The translations under genes and the position numbers were made by a program. Positions 21,368 through 32,872 of a DNA stretch of 64,000 nt are shown piece by piece. The DNA is from Dactylorhiza incarnata (Eukaryota; Streptophyta; Magnoliopsida; Asparagales; Orchidaceae): contig JAWHQI010000068.1 in the NCBI GenBank assembly GCA_033032865.1, positions 9,548,001-9,612,000 on the forward strand, written 5' to 3'. Position 1 is the stretch's first letter. Each line of letters starts with the position of its first letter. The notes under the pieces were generated by a model. The model was not told where the DNA came from, made no database searches, and saw only the letters and a list, made by a program, of their open reading frames with translations.

Positions 21368-22681
21368 TGTTTTACCCAGAAATCGGTGATCCCCTCTGAG
21401 CTAACTTTTTCAGGTATTGCGGTATTTTCAGAGATCCGGGCCGATCTCGCTCCTCCGGGGGGGCGATCTCGTCGAACCCAGGCGGTCTCGCAAAGGGGAG
21501 GTCGCCCCTTCCGGGCGACCTCGCAGAGGGAGATCGCCCCTCCCGGGCGATATCGCAGAGGAGTGATCGCCCCTCCTGGGCGATCTCGCAGGGAGATCTC
21601 CCCTCCCGGGCGATCTCGCAGGGAGATCGCCCCTCCCGGGCGATCTCGCAGCAAGGAAGGTCGCCCCTTCTGGGCGACCTCGCAGAGGGAGATCGCCCCT
21701 CCCGGGCGATCTCGCAGAGGAGAGATCGCCCCTCCTGGGCGATCTCGCAGGGAGATCGCCCCTCCCAGGCGATCTCGCAGCAGGGAAGGTCGCCCCTTCC
21801 GGGCGACCTCGCAGAGGGAGATCGCCCCTCCCGGGCGATCTCGCAGAGGAGAGATCGCCCCTCCTGGGCGATCTCGCAGGGAGATCGCCCCTCCCGGGCG
21901 ATCTCGCAGCAAGGAAGGTCGCCCCTTCCGGGCGACCTCGCAGAGGGAGATCGCCCCTCCCGGGCGATCTCGCAGCAGGGAAGGTCGCCCCTTCCGGGCT
22001 ACCTCGCAGAGGGAGATCGCCCCTCCCGGGCGATCTCGCAGAGGAGAGATCGCCCCTTCTGGGCGATCTCGCAGGGAGATCGCCCCTCCCGGGCGATCTC
22101 GCAGCAGGGAAGGTCGCCCCTTCCGGGCGACCTCGCAGAGGGAGATCGCCCCTCCCGGGCGATCTCACTCCGGAGGATCTTAGTCCTATGCTGACTCTGT
22201 TTTATGTGGTCTGTTCAGGTAAGCAGGGCAAGTCTAGACGATCTCAGCGGTCTCAGCAGACGATCTCAGCAGGTCCAGACGATCTCAGCGATCTCAGTAG
22301 CGGTCTCAGGCGATCTCAGCAGTTCTGGGCAGCCCGTTACTTCCAGATCTGCCCGTTCGGGCAGGCCCCTGTGTCTATAAATAGAGGGGTAGGGGTACCA
22401 GTTTCAAGACTTTTGGAGAGCTTCCAGTCCCAGCCAATGGTTTGAGCGGTCTCAACTTTGAGTGACCGCTGAGACCTCTCCGATCTCCCTTCAGGCCCCT
22501 TTTTCTTCATGTTTTATGCTGTTTCTTTCATACTTCTCTATTGTAACCTCAGCTGTAACTCATGATTTATATCTATAAAATAGTCTTTCCTCCAGCTCAA
22601 AGTAACCGGCCACCCAACAGTTTCACCCCCCATCCTTCAGCTCGAGCGAGTGTGGAGTTGGTACCATTTTTGGCACCAACA
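21368..22681 (+). repeat. 3' LTR of element D
   Basis: The LTR is 1314 bp and is the partner of 15708-16991. It contains its own hairpin array (about 21442-22170), in which the order of subunits differs from the 5' copy by an extra 33-bp subunit near 21590-21620. TATAAATA is at 22376-22383. It ends CACCAACA followed by the duplication ATTAT. Confidence 0.92.
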
Positions 22682-22686
22682 ATTAT

Positions 22687-23647
22687 CCATATATATCAAA
22701 TTCTAATTTTGTTATGAGATATTTATCTAAATTAATGAAATCATGAACTTCACTTTTTCTCTTTCAGAAATTTTGAGTCTATAAATTTTAAATAGTTTTG
22801 GGTAGCAACCAATAACACTTAAATATCTCGAGAAAGGGATATTTGAGATGTCACCCCATCATATTTCCTAATACCGGTGCGAACCCCTCATAGGGTAGAA
22901 CTCGGGAAGTCCAAGATCCAATCTAAATTGCTAAGTCCAACCAAAGTCTAGCAAAGATCAAATCTATTATAGACCCATGCATACTCTTTCAATGACCGGA
23001 AAATAAAACTATCATTATCTTGCACTTTAAAAAAAATATAGGCCTTTGGTAACTTTTCCTAAAAATAAAATATGCGAGATTTCGACCTAAACTTCAAACA
23101 ATCATAACTTTTGATCTGCTTGTCAGAATTTTTCCCACAATAGCTTTTTGGAACGAGGTCGAGAAGCTCTACGCAATAGCAAACCAGCATTGCTTGTTTG
23201 AGTTCATTTCGAGCCTCAAAATTGCCAAAATTCAACTCCGTATAGAAGTTATCTCAGTATTTTTCTTTTTCGGCAATTTTTTGTGTCTACGGATTTTATG
23301 TCACGGGCTCCTGTGTCCCCTTCCAACTCATTTATATGCTTGTAATCCTTGAATAACAATGCACTTTGTTATCATAACTTTTCATCTAGCATCATCACTT
23401 ACTATAAGTAGAAATCAATGACTATGCTAGTTATACCATGGGATGTTATGTTAAAGAAAAGTAGAATAATGAAATTTGAATGTCAAGAAAATTATATATA
23501 TGTCTTGGTGAATATTCATAAATTCAAAGAGAAAATTTACAAAAACTATTCAAAACAACCAAAAATAGTTTCTCATTATATTCATTTTTCACCTCACATT
23601 CTTTCGCTAAAATATTTTGAAAAATGATGAATATGAATTGTTTTACA
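22687..23647 (+). other. Mosaic of element C remnant and gypsy fragments
   Basis: The block at 22850-22925 matches the post-pol region of element B (9955-10025). The block at 23080-23310 matches the leader of element D (17050-17290), including 'cataacttttgatc' and 'ttttcggcaatt', and ends where a gag would start. Positions 23370-23440 match element A in reverse (1690-1790, 'tagcatcatcacttac...atgctagttat'). It is best read as C sequence with inserted, truncated gypsy scraps. The boundaries are uncertain. Confidence 0.5.
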
Positions 23648-25290
23648 TGATGCGCAAAACTATGCCCACAAACGACAATGGCAAGTGTACCGTATCGAAA
23701 GTATTATAGGTTTATAAAACTAAGGTCTTATTAGACTTTGGGTGGTTGAGTAGTTCTACTTTGAAAATTGCTATTATTTTATCAATAAAAAATTGGGTTG
23801 GTTTGTTTGCAAATAACAGAAACTAAAAGAAATGCTAACGAAATTAAATCGATGGTTTAAAACTAGTACCCGATCTTTGAGTCACCTCAGATTTATAAAA
23901 TTACGAAATGAAAGTAGCAATGCAATTCTATTGTTGAAGAGGCGTTGACCGTTAAGGTTCCCGCAGCATGAACACTCCTCTTTCGAGGATTAGGTTCAAC
24001 TAAGCTTAGGTGTATCGACCGAACTTTCATTCTCAAATCGCATCACCTAAGACTTGCTTTAGGAGTGATCCTCTCTATTGGATTTTACTCCGATCCGGAA
24101 GAGTTATGTTGTCCTCTCTCGAGGATTATGTTCAACTCTTTTTACCGATGGGTGATCGATTCGCCTTAAGAGCCTCTCGGCCAACTAAAGAGAAAAAATA
24201 ATTATGAAAACTATATAAAAGACATAGCCTCAATGAGTTGACCAACGGTAGATCGTACACGTTCAACAATTAGAGAAAAACAAATCTAAAAATCATAGCA
24301 AAATTATCTCATCCTCGGATCATCGCGACCGAGCACCAATGGAATTAGCCGCTCATGGAGATGGAGGACTCATTCGCATAAAAATATTACATGTTAGAAA
24401 AAGAACGAGAGTGGTGAGAGATGAAATGTAAACTAGGGAATGACAATATTTTAAAATAAAATATAACCTGCAATTTTTATTACTAGACGATAAAAGAAAT
24501 ACAAGAAATAAAATTAGTAAATAAAAAGGGCAAAGTTACAAGTTGATGTAATTCAAAATGAGAAGTACAGAATTTTGATTGAACAACTAAAATGACAACC
24601 AAAAATAACAACTTTCTGGAGCGATCAAAATGAAATTCTCTAATCAAAAATTCTCTCCAATCTCTCACTAAAAAATATTCCCCTTCTCTCCCCCCCTAAA
24701 GAGCCTTATTTATAGGTGCAAATAATAACAGCCGTCCCAAGCATTTGAAGAAAGGAAATCAATAGGGGGTGGGGCCATGGTTGATTTAATGGAGACGTTA
24801 CTCTGGAGCTTGGCCGAACAGCTGGTGGAGCTTGGGCGGAGGAGGTGCTGCTGCAAGGTGGTTTACTGACGTGGAGGCTCACAAGGAGGAGGCTCGATGG
24901 AGGAGGCTCGGGCTGGAGGAGGCTCGGGCTGGATCAACTGGGTGGTGGCCGGAGCAGCTTCTGAAGGCATGCTATATGGGTGGTCGGAAGCTGCTGTGTT
25001 GGAGGTGGCGGACGGTTGGATGGATATATATATATATATATATATAAGCGTATATATATGTAGATGTGTATGATAGCTTGCGAGTCTTGGACGCGATAGC
25101 GGGACTTCGCACATAAATTCCCCCCAAGCCTGCCAAATCCCTACAAAAATATAGAAAATATTTTAGTTATAACGTACAATATTATTTTTACGAAAATTTA
25201 TAAAAACAACGAACAAAATGCAATAATTTATTTAAATATCTAATAAGATATTAGCCTAAAACGATAACTAAAAGACCAGTCATCAATACT
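23648..25290 (-). mobile_element. Element E: Athila-like LTR fragment, reversed
   Basis: Read on the minus strand, an LTR starts TGTGCGAAGTCC at 25113 and ends GCGCATCA at 23648. It is preceded by a purine tract (GGCTTGGGGGGAA, complement of about 25116-25130) and a short internal remnant to about 25290. The block at 23880-24345 is homologous to the B LTR (12170-12620). It shares 'gaggatgagataat' and the arrangement of CTCGAGAG-type motifs. A TATA box lies in the reverse complement of 24706-24717. No coding part remains and no target duplication was found. Confidence 0.65.
25024..25046. repeat. AT dinucleotide microsatellite
   Basis: About eleven alternating AT units lie inside element E. 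Confidence 0.9.
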
Positions 25291-27047
25291 TCACCTATAT
25301 AATTATGAATAATTAATTATGAGTACCTAAATTTCTAGAAGATAAAATTAATTATCATGCAAAATCAAAAGATCTTTTAAATTCAAACATTAAATATAAC
25401 TACAAAAGATCTTATTGCTTTCAACATATAGCTTGTGATCATGATTAGTATATGAATCTATTATGTTTTGCATGTATTTCATTTATATGTAGACCATTGA
25501 ATAAACGTATATCCCTAAGGAAAAATCAATTAGAATCATCTCTTTATCATATGTCTAAAATTGAAATACTATTGTTGATTACATGCAAATTTATATCAAT
25601 CTCATCATTCTAGCATTATCAACTTATAAATATTATCACCCATGCTAGTTATCTCTTATTGCCACAATGAATTAATTTTAAAAAGGGGTAGAAAAACTGA
25701 AAGATAAAATAACTATGTTACCAAAGGACAAAATGCTTAGGATGTCCATGATCATTCACCCACATTATGTGTCTCAAAATAGTGAGGGAGTAGGATTGTA
25801 AGAATTAGATGACCTAACCTCTAAGTCATGTCTTGTCCTTAACCGGGGAGGGTTCCATTGGGGCCTTGCGAGGCACTGGGGGAAAGAGTGCTAGGTTTAG
25901 TGTTCTCTAGTGTGTGTATATGGGATTAACACCCCAACCTACGGCATGTGTGCAGCTCCTCGTGCTCATCCATCACTTAGTATGGGGCTAGTGTGTAGGC
26001 ATGTAATTAGGGTATTATAATCTAGGACATACTCACATACCTATATCATATTTTTCATGCACTCTTTATGATTATATTATTCATGCATTCTTGTTTTGAT
26101 CGAACATGTTTATCTTGTGTTTTGCATATTTTATCATTTTGAGCCTTAATGATCTTATAAAACATAAGTATTTGAAAACCAATAAAATATAAAAACCATC
26201 TTTTAAAATAAATAAAAACATGCTTAGAGAGGCTTCTAATGATCTCTAAAAGGTCTGGAATTTCTGCACTGAGAAGGCCCCTTCATAATAAGTCAAAATC
26301 AAAGAAGAGTTTCTTATAAAATGCATGAAATCGTCTACTGTATTGGCGTTAAGATATAACACTAGTGTTAGAAGATAACGCCATTTGTTAGCCTTCTGTG
26401 CCAAATTTATAATATCTTAATATTGAACAGTATCTGATCTCTATATCTCTTAGTACAGTCGTCATGCAATCTTAATTACATTATTTGAATTAACATTCTT
26501 AAAAATAATTTTATAACCTTTTTGTGAAAAGTATTCAACGATTTTGAGCCTTCTAATCATCCTTAAATTGTCTGAAATTTCTACATTAAGAAGGCCTATT
26601 TATAACAACTCTAATTCAAAGAATTTTTTTTCAAAAATCCTAAAAAACAGTGTTCTGTTTGGGCGTTAAGTAGTTAACGTCAGGCGTTAGCTCTTTTGGT
26701 CAAATTGAAATTCTGATTTCTCTAAAATATTTCTGGTATTTTCCTAATAAATTTTCACAGTTTATTTTTTCTAATCTCAAATTATTCTATTCATAATTTT
26801 TAAATTTTATTCCAAAATACAAAAAAATTTAAATAAATCAAAATGCTCAAAAATATGTTTTTTGTCATTTGTTTTGTTTTAATTATTTACAAAATTATGG
26901 TTTGACTATATGGCTTTACATGAGCAAACATCTTAGTTATTTTGTTACGAATGTTCAAAATTGGTTTAGGCATACATTTAAAGATTTTCTTCAATGTCTA
27001 ATTTTAATTTCAAATTTCCTAAACATTGCTTAATCTTGTCATGCCTT
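25291..27047 (+). other. Internal non-coding region of element C
   Basis: The segment aligns in reverse with element A from about 2200 down to 900. It includes the GC-richer island (25740-26000 against 1260-1500) and two dyad blocks of the TAACGCC/GGCGTTA type at about 26342-26390 and 26660-26692. No reading frame is shared with A. The segment ends at GCCTT (27043-27047), the target site of element F. Confidence 0.7.
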
Positions 27048-28078
27048 TCTTGGGTTTTCTTAGAATAATGCATCAAATGCACGCAGCAGAAAAACGAACT
27101 GGAACAACCCTAAACAGTTCAAGGAACTTGCTATTTCATGAATCAAGAAATAGGAGAAACAACGCATTGCAATACCTGAAGGGGATTGAGTCAACATTCA
27201 ACCAAGGTGCTTCACAAAGAAATCCCGTAGAACGATCATTGAGTCCCAAGCGCAGAAATCAATCAGCACCTCTATGGGAGTCCACACGAGCGTTGAAGAA
27301 CCCTGGCTTCTTGTCGCACAAGAACTAGGTCAGAGAAGAAGATCCCTTTACGTCTCCCACAGACTGCTAGGTCCGACAACAGGGAGAGGCGGCGGCGGGA
27401 TTGGCCGGTCGGAACTCTTCCGTCGGAACTTAGCGGAACCTTTCCTTCTCTTTCAGAATCGCAAAAGAAAGGTTCACACCCCCTAGGGCATAAATAGATC
27501 GCGATCTATTTATACCCCAGGGAGAGAGAAAGTCTATCCGCACACCCACGACCAGAAATGGAGTAAACAGAATTCGTCGAGTGAAGCTAATTCGTCGATA
27601 CCATTCGACAAATTCGTCGAGATAATTCACTGAATAGATTTCATCGAGAAGTTCTATTTCATCGATACCATTCGATGAATTGACTCACGAAAATATCCAA
27701 TTCGTCGAGACATTTCGACGAAATGACATTTTTCGTCGAGTCATTTCGAGGAACTATTTCGTCAAGTAGATCTAACTCGTCAAAACCAATCGACGAACCC
27801 TTTCGTCGACTTGAGATAAGTTTCGTCGAGACATTCTTGAAAACTCACCAACATACTCCATACAGTATTCACAATACCCGTGGAGCACTCAATCAACTCG
27901 ACCCAACTCCAGTAAGTCGTAGGATTGGTCCTTCACTCATATCCTATATGAGTAAGACCAACACAATTTTTCCTCCAACTTCCCCAAACACACTTGTGTA
28001 TGACCCCATAGGCTCATATCGCGTTGGCAGTGAGACTAAATGCGTGATCACTTCCAGATCACCATGGAAACACCAACA
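27048..28078 (-). repeat. 3' LTR of element F
   Basis: The LTR is 1031 bp. On the plus strand it ends ACACCAACA. Its other end has TC in place of the expected TG. It carries TCGTCGA/TCGACGA repeats (27540-27840) and a palindrome with two opposed TATA boxes at 27481-27522. On the minus strand it is preceded by the purine-rich AAGTAGGAGAC. Confidence 0.9.
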
Positions 28079-29076
28079 GTCTCCTACTTGATCTTGAACA
28101 TATCAAATAAAAGTCTCACAAACAATGAGCGGCATCTAGCAAATACATCATTGCCATCGAAGCAATAAGAGTTCATAACTCAATAAGCCTATCTTGACCA
28201 ATGTAACAGTGTTGTCATGTCCCTTTGTCCCTCCGGATAGAACTAGAGGCATGGACCGTGTCACCCTCATAATTGTTCAATCCTAGTTTCCTGATCTAGA
28301 ATAGACTGTCTAAAATCAGTGAGGTCAATATCATATATTGACTCAACCAAGCATGGTCATGCATTTCTTAGTCTCATTCCATCAAGGGGCTCATGGATGT
28401 AACTCATGTCATATAGGAGGACAAATTCCATTTCTCTCCATACACAAACACCCAAATGATTCGCAACATACCCAATAACCACCCTTATCATCAACCTTTC
28501 TCAAGGAAGACTTTAGATGGCATCAAAGTATGTTCTTCCTCACTTGATGAATGTTGTGACTTCAGGTCAAAGAACTACAAACACCATTTTCAGTTGAGAC
28601 ATACTTGTAACATGTTCATATAACAATCTACAAAGTAGTCTTAAGGTGGGTCTGTCAAGTATAACTTGTTCACTAACAAGTACCCTTGTGATGACCTGAT
28701 ATCACAAGATCATGACCTGTGAGAATCGGTCATCAATCAACGCACATGTTAGTCTTAATGTACCATCACTGCCCTTCAACTTCTAAGATGATACTCCGAC
28801 TAGGGACCATTTAAGAATGAAGTTTCTTATAAACATAGGCCCTCACACTCAAGTCACGTACTTCAATTCCTATGGAAGCAAACATTCTAAGGGCATTTAT
28901 TATGTTAATTAATTTATCAAATATAAATAGTTGACATAATAATAAGAACTTGACATAAATGTAAAATGAAAAACACAATACAAATCACAATTCATCAAAT
29001 GAATAAACAACCAACAAACATACAATCCACAAGGCTCCCACTAAAGACGATCATTCAGGTATCTAATACTCATTGA
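28079..29076 (-). other. 3' untranslated region of element F
   Basis: On the minus strand this lies between the RNase H end and the 3' LTR. It contains no gene. The purine-rich priming tract is the complement of about 28079-28092. Confidence 0.65.
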
Positions 29077-29447
29077 TCAAACATGATTATCATGCTTCTT
29101 TTGCGCAAGAGGCTTTGTTAGTGGATCCGCTATGTTTTCTTCAGTCGGTACTATACAAATGTTCACATCTCTTCGATCGACAATCTCTCGAATAAGATAG
29201 AACCGCCGAAGTATGTGCTTGGAGCGCTGATGAGATATAGGTTCCTTAGCCTGGTCAATAGCACCATTGTTGTCAGAGTAGAGAACTACGAGATCAACGA
29301 TGCTAGGAACTACATCTAGCACGCCGATGAATTTCATAATCCATACAACCTCCTTCACTGCATTTACTGCAGTAATATACTCGGCTTCTGTCGTAGAATC
29401 GGAAACTATCTCTTGCTTGGAACTCTTCTAGCTTACAGCTCCTCCAT
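29077..29447 (-). pseudogene. RNase H domain, element F
   Basis: The minus strand encodes the copia RNase H end: a TEAEY-type motif around 29380-29400 in a stop-broken frame, then an open stretch of 93 codons from 29358. That stretch includes YSDNNGAIDQAKEP, SKHILRRFYLIREIV and NIADPLTKPLAQKKH, in the spacing normal for plant copia elements. It would remove RNA from the RNA-DNA hybrid. It is separated from RT by stops near 29430-29450. Confidence 0.82.
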
Positions 29448-30413
29448 TCAGGAAAAATACAAAATCTCATTGGGAATTTGAATCGTCCCTATCAATCTGG
29501 AAGCTAGCATCCATGTAACCCTTACAACGAGCTCTTCCTCTCCATCAAACACCAAGAATACATCCTTTATCCTTCTCAAGTACTTTAGGATATTCTTGAC
29601 AGCTATCCAGTGATCATCACCAGGATCAAACTGATACCTGCTCGTCATGCTCAGAGTATATGAGACATCGGGTCGAGTACACAACATTGCATACATGATT
29701 GATCCAATTGCTGAAGCATATGGAATCAACTTCATGTGGTCCTTATCTTCCAAAGATTTAGGACACTGATCCTTAGAGAGACTCACACCATGTGATATGG
29801 GTAAGAATCCCTTCTTGGACTCAAGCATATTGAACCGTATCAACACCTTCTCAATGTATGTACTCTGGGTCAAACCCAGCAACTTCTTCGATCTATCTCT
29901 ATAGATCTTAATACCAAGTATATAAGTCGCTTCACCCAAGTCCTTCATAGAAAAGTAGCTCCCTAGCCTATTCTTGACAGCTTGTAGGGTCGGAATGTCA
30001 TTCCCGATCAGCAGTATGTCATCCACATACAATATCAGGAAAACGACAATGCTCCCACTAATCCTCTTATAAACACAAGGCTTATCCTCGTTCTTGATGA
30101 AACCAAACTCTTTGATTTTCTCATCAAAATGAAGATTCCAACTTCGAGAAGCTTGTTTCAATACATAAATGGATCGATTCAACATGCATATTTTAGTGGC
30201 TTTACTTGAAGATACAAAAACCTCAGGTTGTGTCATATACACTTCCTCAAGGAGGTTTCCATTAAGGAAAGACATTTTTACATCCATTTGCCAGATCTCG
30301 TAGTCATAATACGCAGCAATAGCAAGTAGAATGCTGATGGACTTGACCATAGCAATAGGGGAGCAGGTCTCATCATAGTCAACACCATGAATTTGCCTGA
30401 AACCTTTATCCAC
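29448..30413 (-). pseudogene. Reverse transcriptase, element F
   Basis: Open for 321 codons. Visible motifs in order are GFRQIHGVDYDETCSPI, QMDVKMSFLNG with the first catalytic Asp at residue 44, and the catalytic YVDD at residues 129-132 (LYVDDILLIGND). MKDLGEATYILGIKI and the connection region SAIGSIMYAMLCTRPDVSY follow. This matches Ty1/copia RT over its main length and all three aspartates are kept. The first part of the domain (WVFKKNTDMD) is in the preceding piece (30417-31214) behind a stop. The frame degenerates after about residue 300. Confidence 0.88.
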
Positions 30414-30416
30414 CAG

Positions 30417-31214
30417 TCAGACTTTGAATGTCTGTACATTCCAATCCATGTCGGTATTCTTCTTGAATACCCACTTGCACCCTATGGGTCGTACCCCTTC
30501 AGGTGGTTCCACCAAGGTCCAAACTTGGTTTGTATACATGGAGTTCATTTCAGATTTCATGGCCTCAAGCCACTTCTCAGAGTCTGGTCCATTCATAGAA
30601 TCTTGGTAGGTTGTAGGCTCATCATCATGATCCATAAGCAACACATTACCTATCTGAGACATGAGAATTCCATATCTCTCAAGCTCAAATCTTGGTCTTC
30701 CAAATCTATGTAGGACTTGTGTTTCTTGAGCAGGCTCTCTAGCTATAACTTCTTGTAGTCCTTGCTCAGGTTCCAATTCTGGTTCATTCTCAGTTTGTGG
30801 TTCTTGAACTTCTTCAAGTTCTACCTTTGTAGTCTTTCTGGATAAGAACTCTTTCTCTAAAAAGACATCAGTCCTTGCGACAAACACTTTGCCCTCAGAC
30901 GGCAGGTATAAGTAGTACACTTTGGTCTCCCTAGGATACCCCACTAGATAACATTTATCCGATTTGGGTCCCAGCTTGTCAGGCATTTGACATCGCAAGT
31001 ATGCCTCACAGCCCCAAATCTTAATGAAAGACATACTAGGACGCTTTCCAGTCCATATCTCATATGGTGTATTTTGAACCATTTTCATTTGAGCGCGATT
31101 TAAAGTGAAAGGAGCAGTCTCTAGAGCAAATCCCCAAAAGGAAATGGGCAAATCTGCATGACTCATCATTGACTGTACCATGTCCAACAAGAAATGATTC
31201 CTCCTCTCAGACAC
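30417..31214 (-). pseudogene. Integrase C-terminal part, linker and RT start, element F
   Basis: It begins within the integrase core (SERRNHFLLDMVQSMM, next to the catalytic Glu of the NGVSERRN motif). It continues through PISFWGFALETAPFTLNRA and KIWGCEAYLR to a Glu-rich linker, then the start of RT with EKWLEAMKSEMNSMYTNQVW and GCKWVFKKN. The stretch just upstream (31215-31398) still shows the second catalytic Asp region but has stops. It is a relic of the copia integrase-RT junction. Confidence 0.85.
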
Positions 31215-31398
31215 ACCATTATGTTGTGGTGTTCTGGGTGGAGTGAGCTGTGAAATAATACCACACTCTCTCAGATGATCACGAAACTCATGACTCAGTT
31301 ATTCGCCACCTCGATCAGATCAGAGTGCTTTAATCCTTTTTCCCAGTTGGTTCTCTACTTCCTTCTTAAACTCTTTGAACATTTCAAAGGTTTCGGAT

Positions 31399-31875
31399 TT
31401 ACACTTCATAAGATATATATCTGTATCTACTGAAATCATCAGTAAATGTAACAAAGTAATAGTGCCCACCCCTAGCCATAGAACTCATGGGTCCGCATAC
31501 ATCACTATACATTACACCCAAGAGATCATCATCCCTCTCACTACAACTAGTGAAAGGGGCTTTCTTGAGGTGCTCGATTATCTCATAAACACACAGGCTC
31601 TCATGTTGCTTCTGAAGCTTAGAGGACCTGGTAGCAAGCATGAGGCATTCCACATCCAGGGTATCATCTTGATACTTCTTGTAAGCATCTATATCTGCTC
31701 GAGGAGCATTTCCAGTCGGCTCTGTAGGGGATTCCCCTTTCAAGACATAGAGCTTGCGCTCTTGCCTGAGAATATTTCTCAGGTTTCTGTACCAGTCTAG
31801 GATGTTAGGCCCATTGAGCTTATCCTTCTCAAGGATGGCTCTTAGGGACAAGGTGGAATGAGATCCACTTGCCAT
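31399..31875 (-). pseudogene. In-frame gag-integrase fusion by internal deletion, element F
   Basis: The first about 103 of 158 residues are a copia Gag N-terminus (LRAILEKDKLNGPNILDWYR, ECLMLATRSSKLQKQHE). Residues after about 104 (KAPFTSCSERDDDLLGVMYS, then DVCGPMSSMARGGHYYFVTF) are the integrase core around its first catalytic Asp. The missing part is the rest of capsid, the zinc knuckle, protease and the HHCC domain. The join near 31563 keeps the reading frame. The start is the ATG at 31875, shortly downstream of a long leader. Confidence 0.85.
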
Positions 31876-32860
31876 GGATATTCTATAAGGAATTTTGCAA
31901 AATAGATTTTAGTACTATATTTCAAAATACATTTAATTTAATAAGGACTTTTATTAAAAGCTCCCACTATTTTATTCAAATTGATAACCCTTAATATCAA
32001 TTCGGAGAGTTTATGCGAGCTACTCTCTTAGTGAACAAGATCCGTATTTAACCAACACAATGAGTCTGCTTTGGCATTCCTCACATAATGTCGTTATTTA
32101 GGTAAACAACACTTGCCAATTGCATCATCATGCAACTCTTGTATGGTTGGTGAATAACTCTTTATTCGCATCCATCATATTGTGCATGCCAACCCTATGC
32201 CTCAAGGAACTCAACCTTTGAGGTCACCTAGTTAAGTTGGACCCGATGTCGACAGTGGGATATCACAATTATCCGCTCGCACACTTACCAAGATTGATTA
32301 ATGCACCTTGCTTTGTCAAGCCCACACTTCATCGATCGAGGCAGGAAGAGTGTCGTCCATTGGAAGGCATCCGTATACTTAATATTGGATAAGGGATTTT
32401 ATTATTCAATCAATGTACATTTCATTGTGATTAACACTAAATCATTATGCACAAAATAAAATACAACAATCACAATCAAAATGCATCCAGGATGTGCACA
32501 AAAGAAATTATCAACACTTTGATAAAAGGGGCATAAATCTGAACATTTAGAACACTTCTAAATTTCCCATTTTACATGCATTGGACACGGGCAAAACCAA
32601 CTCCACTTATGCAGTAGACAAGCTCGTCTCTCAAGGTCAGATTCAAAATCTAAGACATTTGGTTTCACAAACCATTTTGAGGGACAGTTACTGCAAAGGA
32701 GAAATAATTTCTGAAACAATGAAATCTCAACGCAATCATGTGCGTTCCAGGAGGGGTTCCATATTAAAAAACTTCAGCAGAATCATCACATCCGGGAAGA
32801 AATCCAGACATTTAGAACACTTCTTAATTTTTGATTTACACGCACTACATTGCAACCTCG
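31876..32860 (-). other. Leader of element F
   Basis: About 1 kb lies between the primer site and the gag start. No gene was recognised. Confidence 0.6.
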
Positions 32861-32871
32861 CTCTGATACCA
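32861..32871 (-). other. Primer-binding site of element F
   Basis: The minus strand reads TGGTATCAGAG one base from the 5' LTR end. Confidence 0.87.
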
Positions 32872-32872
32872 C

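Larger units (their letters stand above)
15708..22681 (+). mobile_element. Element D: gag-only Ty3/gypsy LTR retrotransposon
   Basis: The element is 6974 bp with LTRs at 15708-16991 and 21368-22681, both TGTTTTACCC...CACCAACA. The perfect 5-bp target duplication ATTAT is at 15703-15707 and 22682-22686. Inside lies a single gag gene followed by non-coding sequence with a 107-bp tandem array. No protease, RT, RNase H or integrase remnant can be found. The LTR pair looks close to identical by eye apart from array rearrangement, so insertion is fairly recent. Confidence 0.92.

Noticed and set aside
23648..25290. Element E as a complete solo LTR
   Set aside because: A purine tract and internal sequence flank one side, and no target duplication was found, so it is a truncated fragment.
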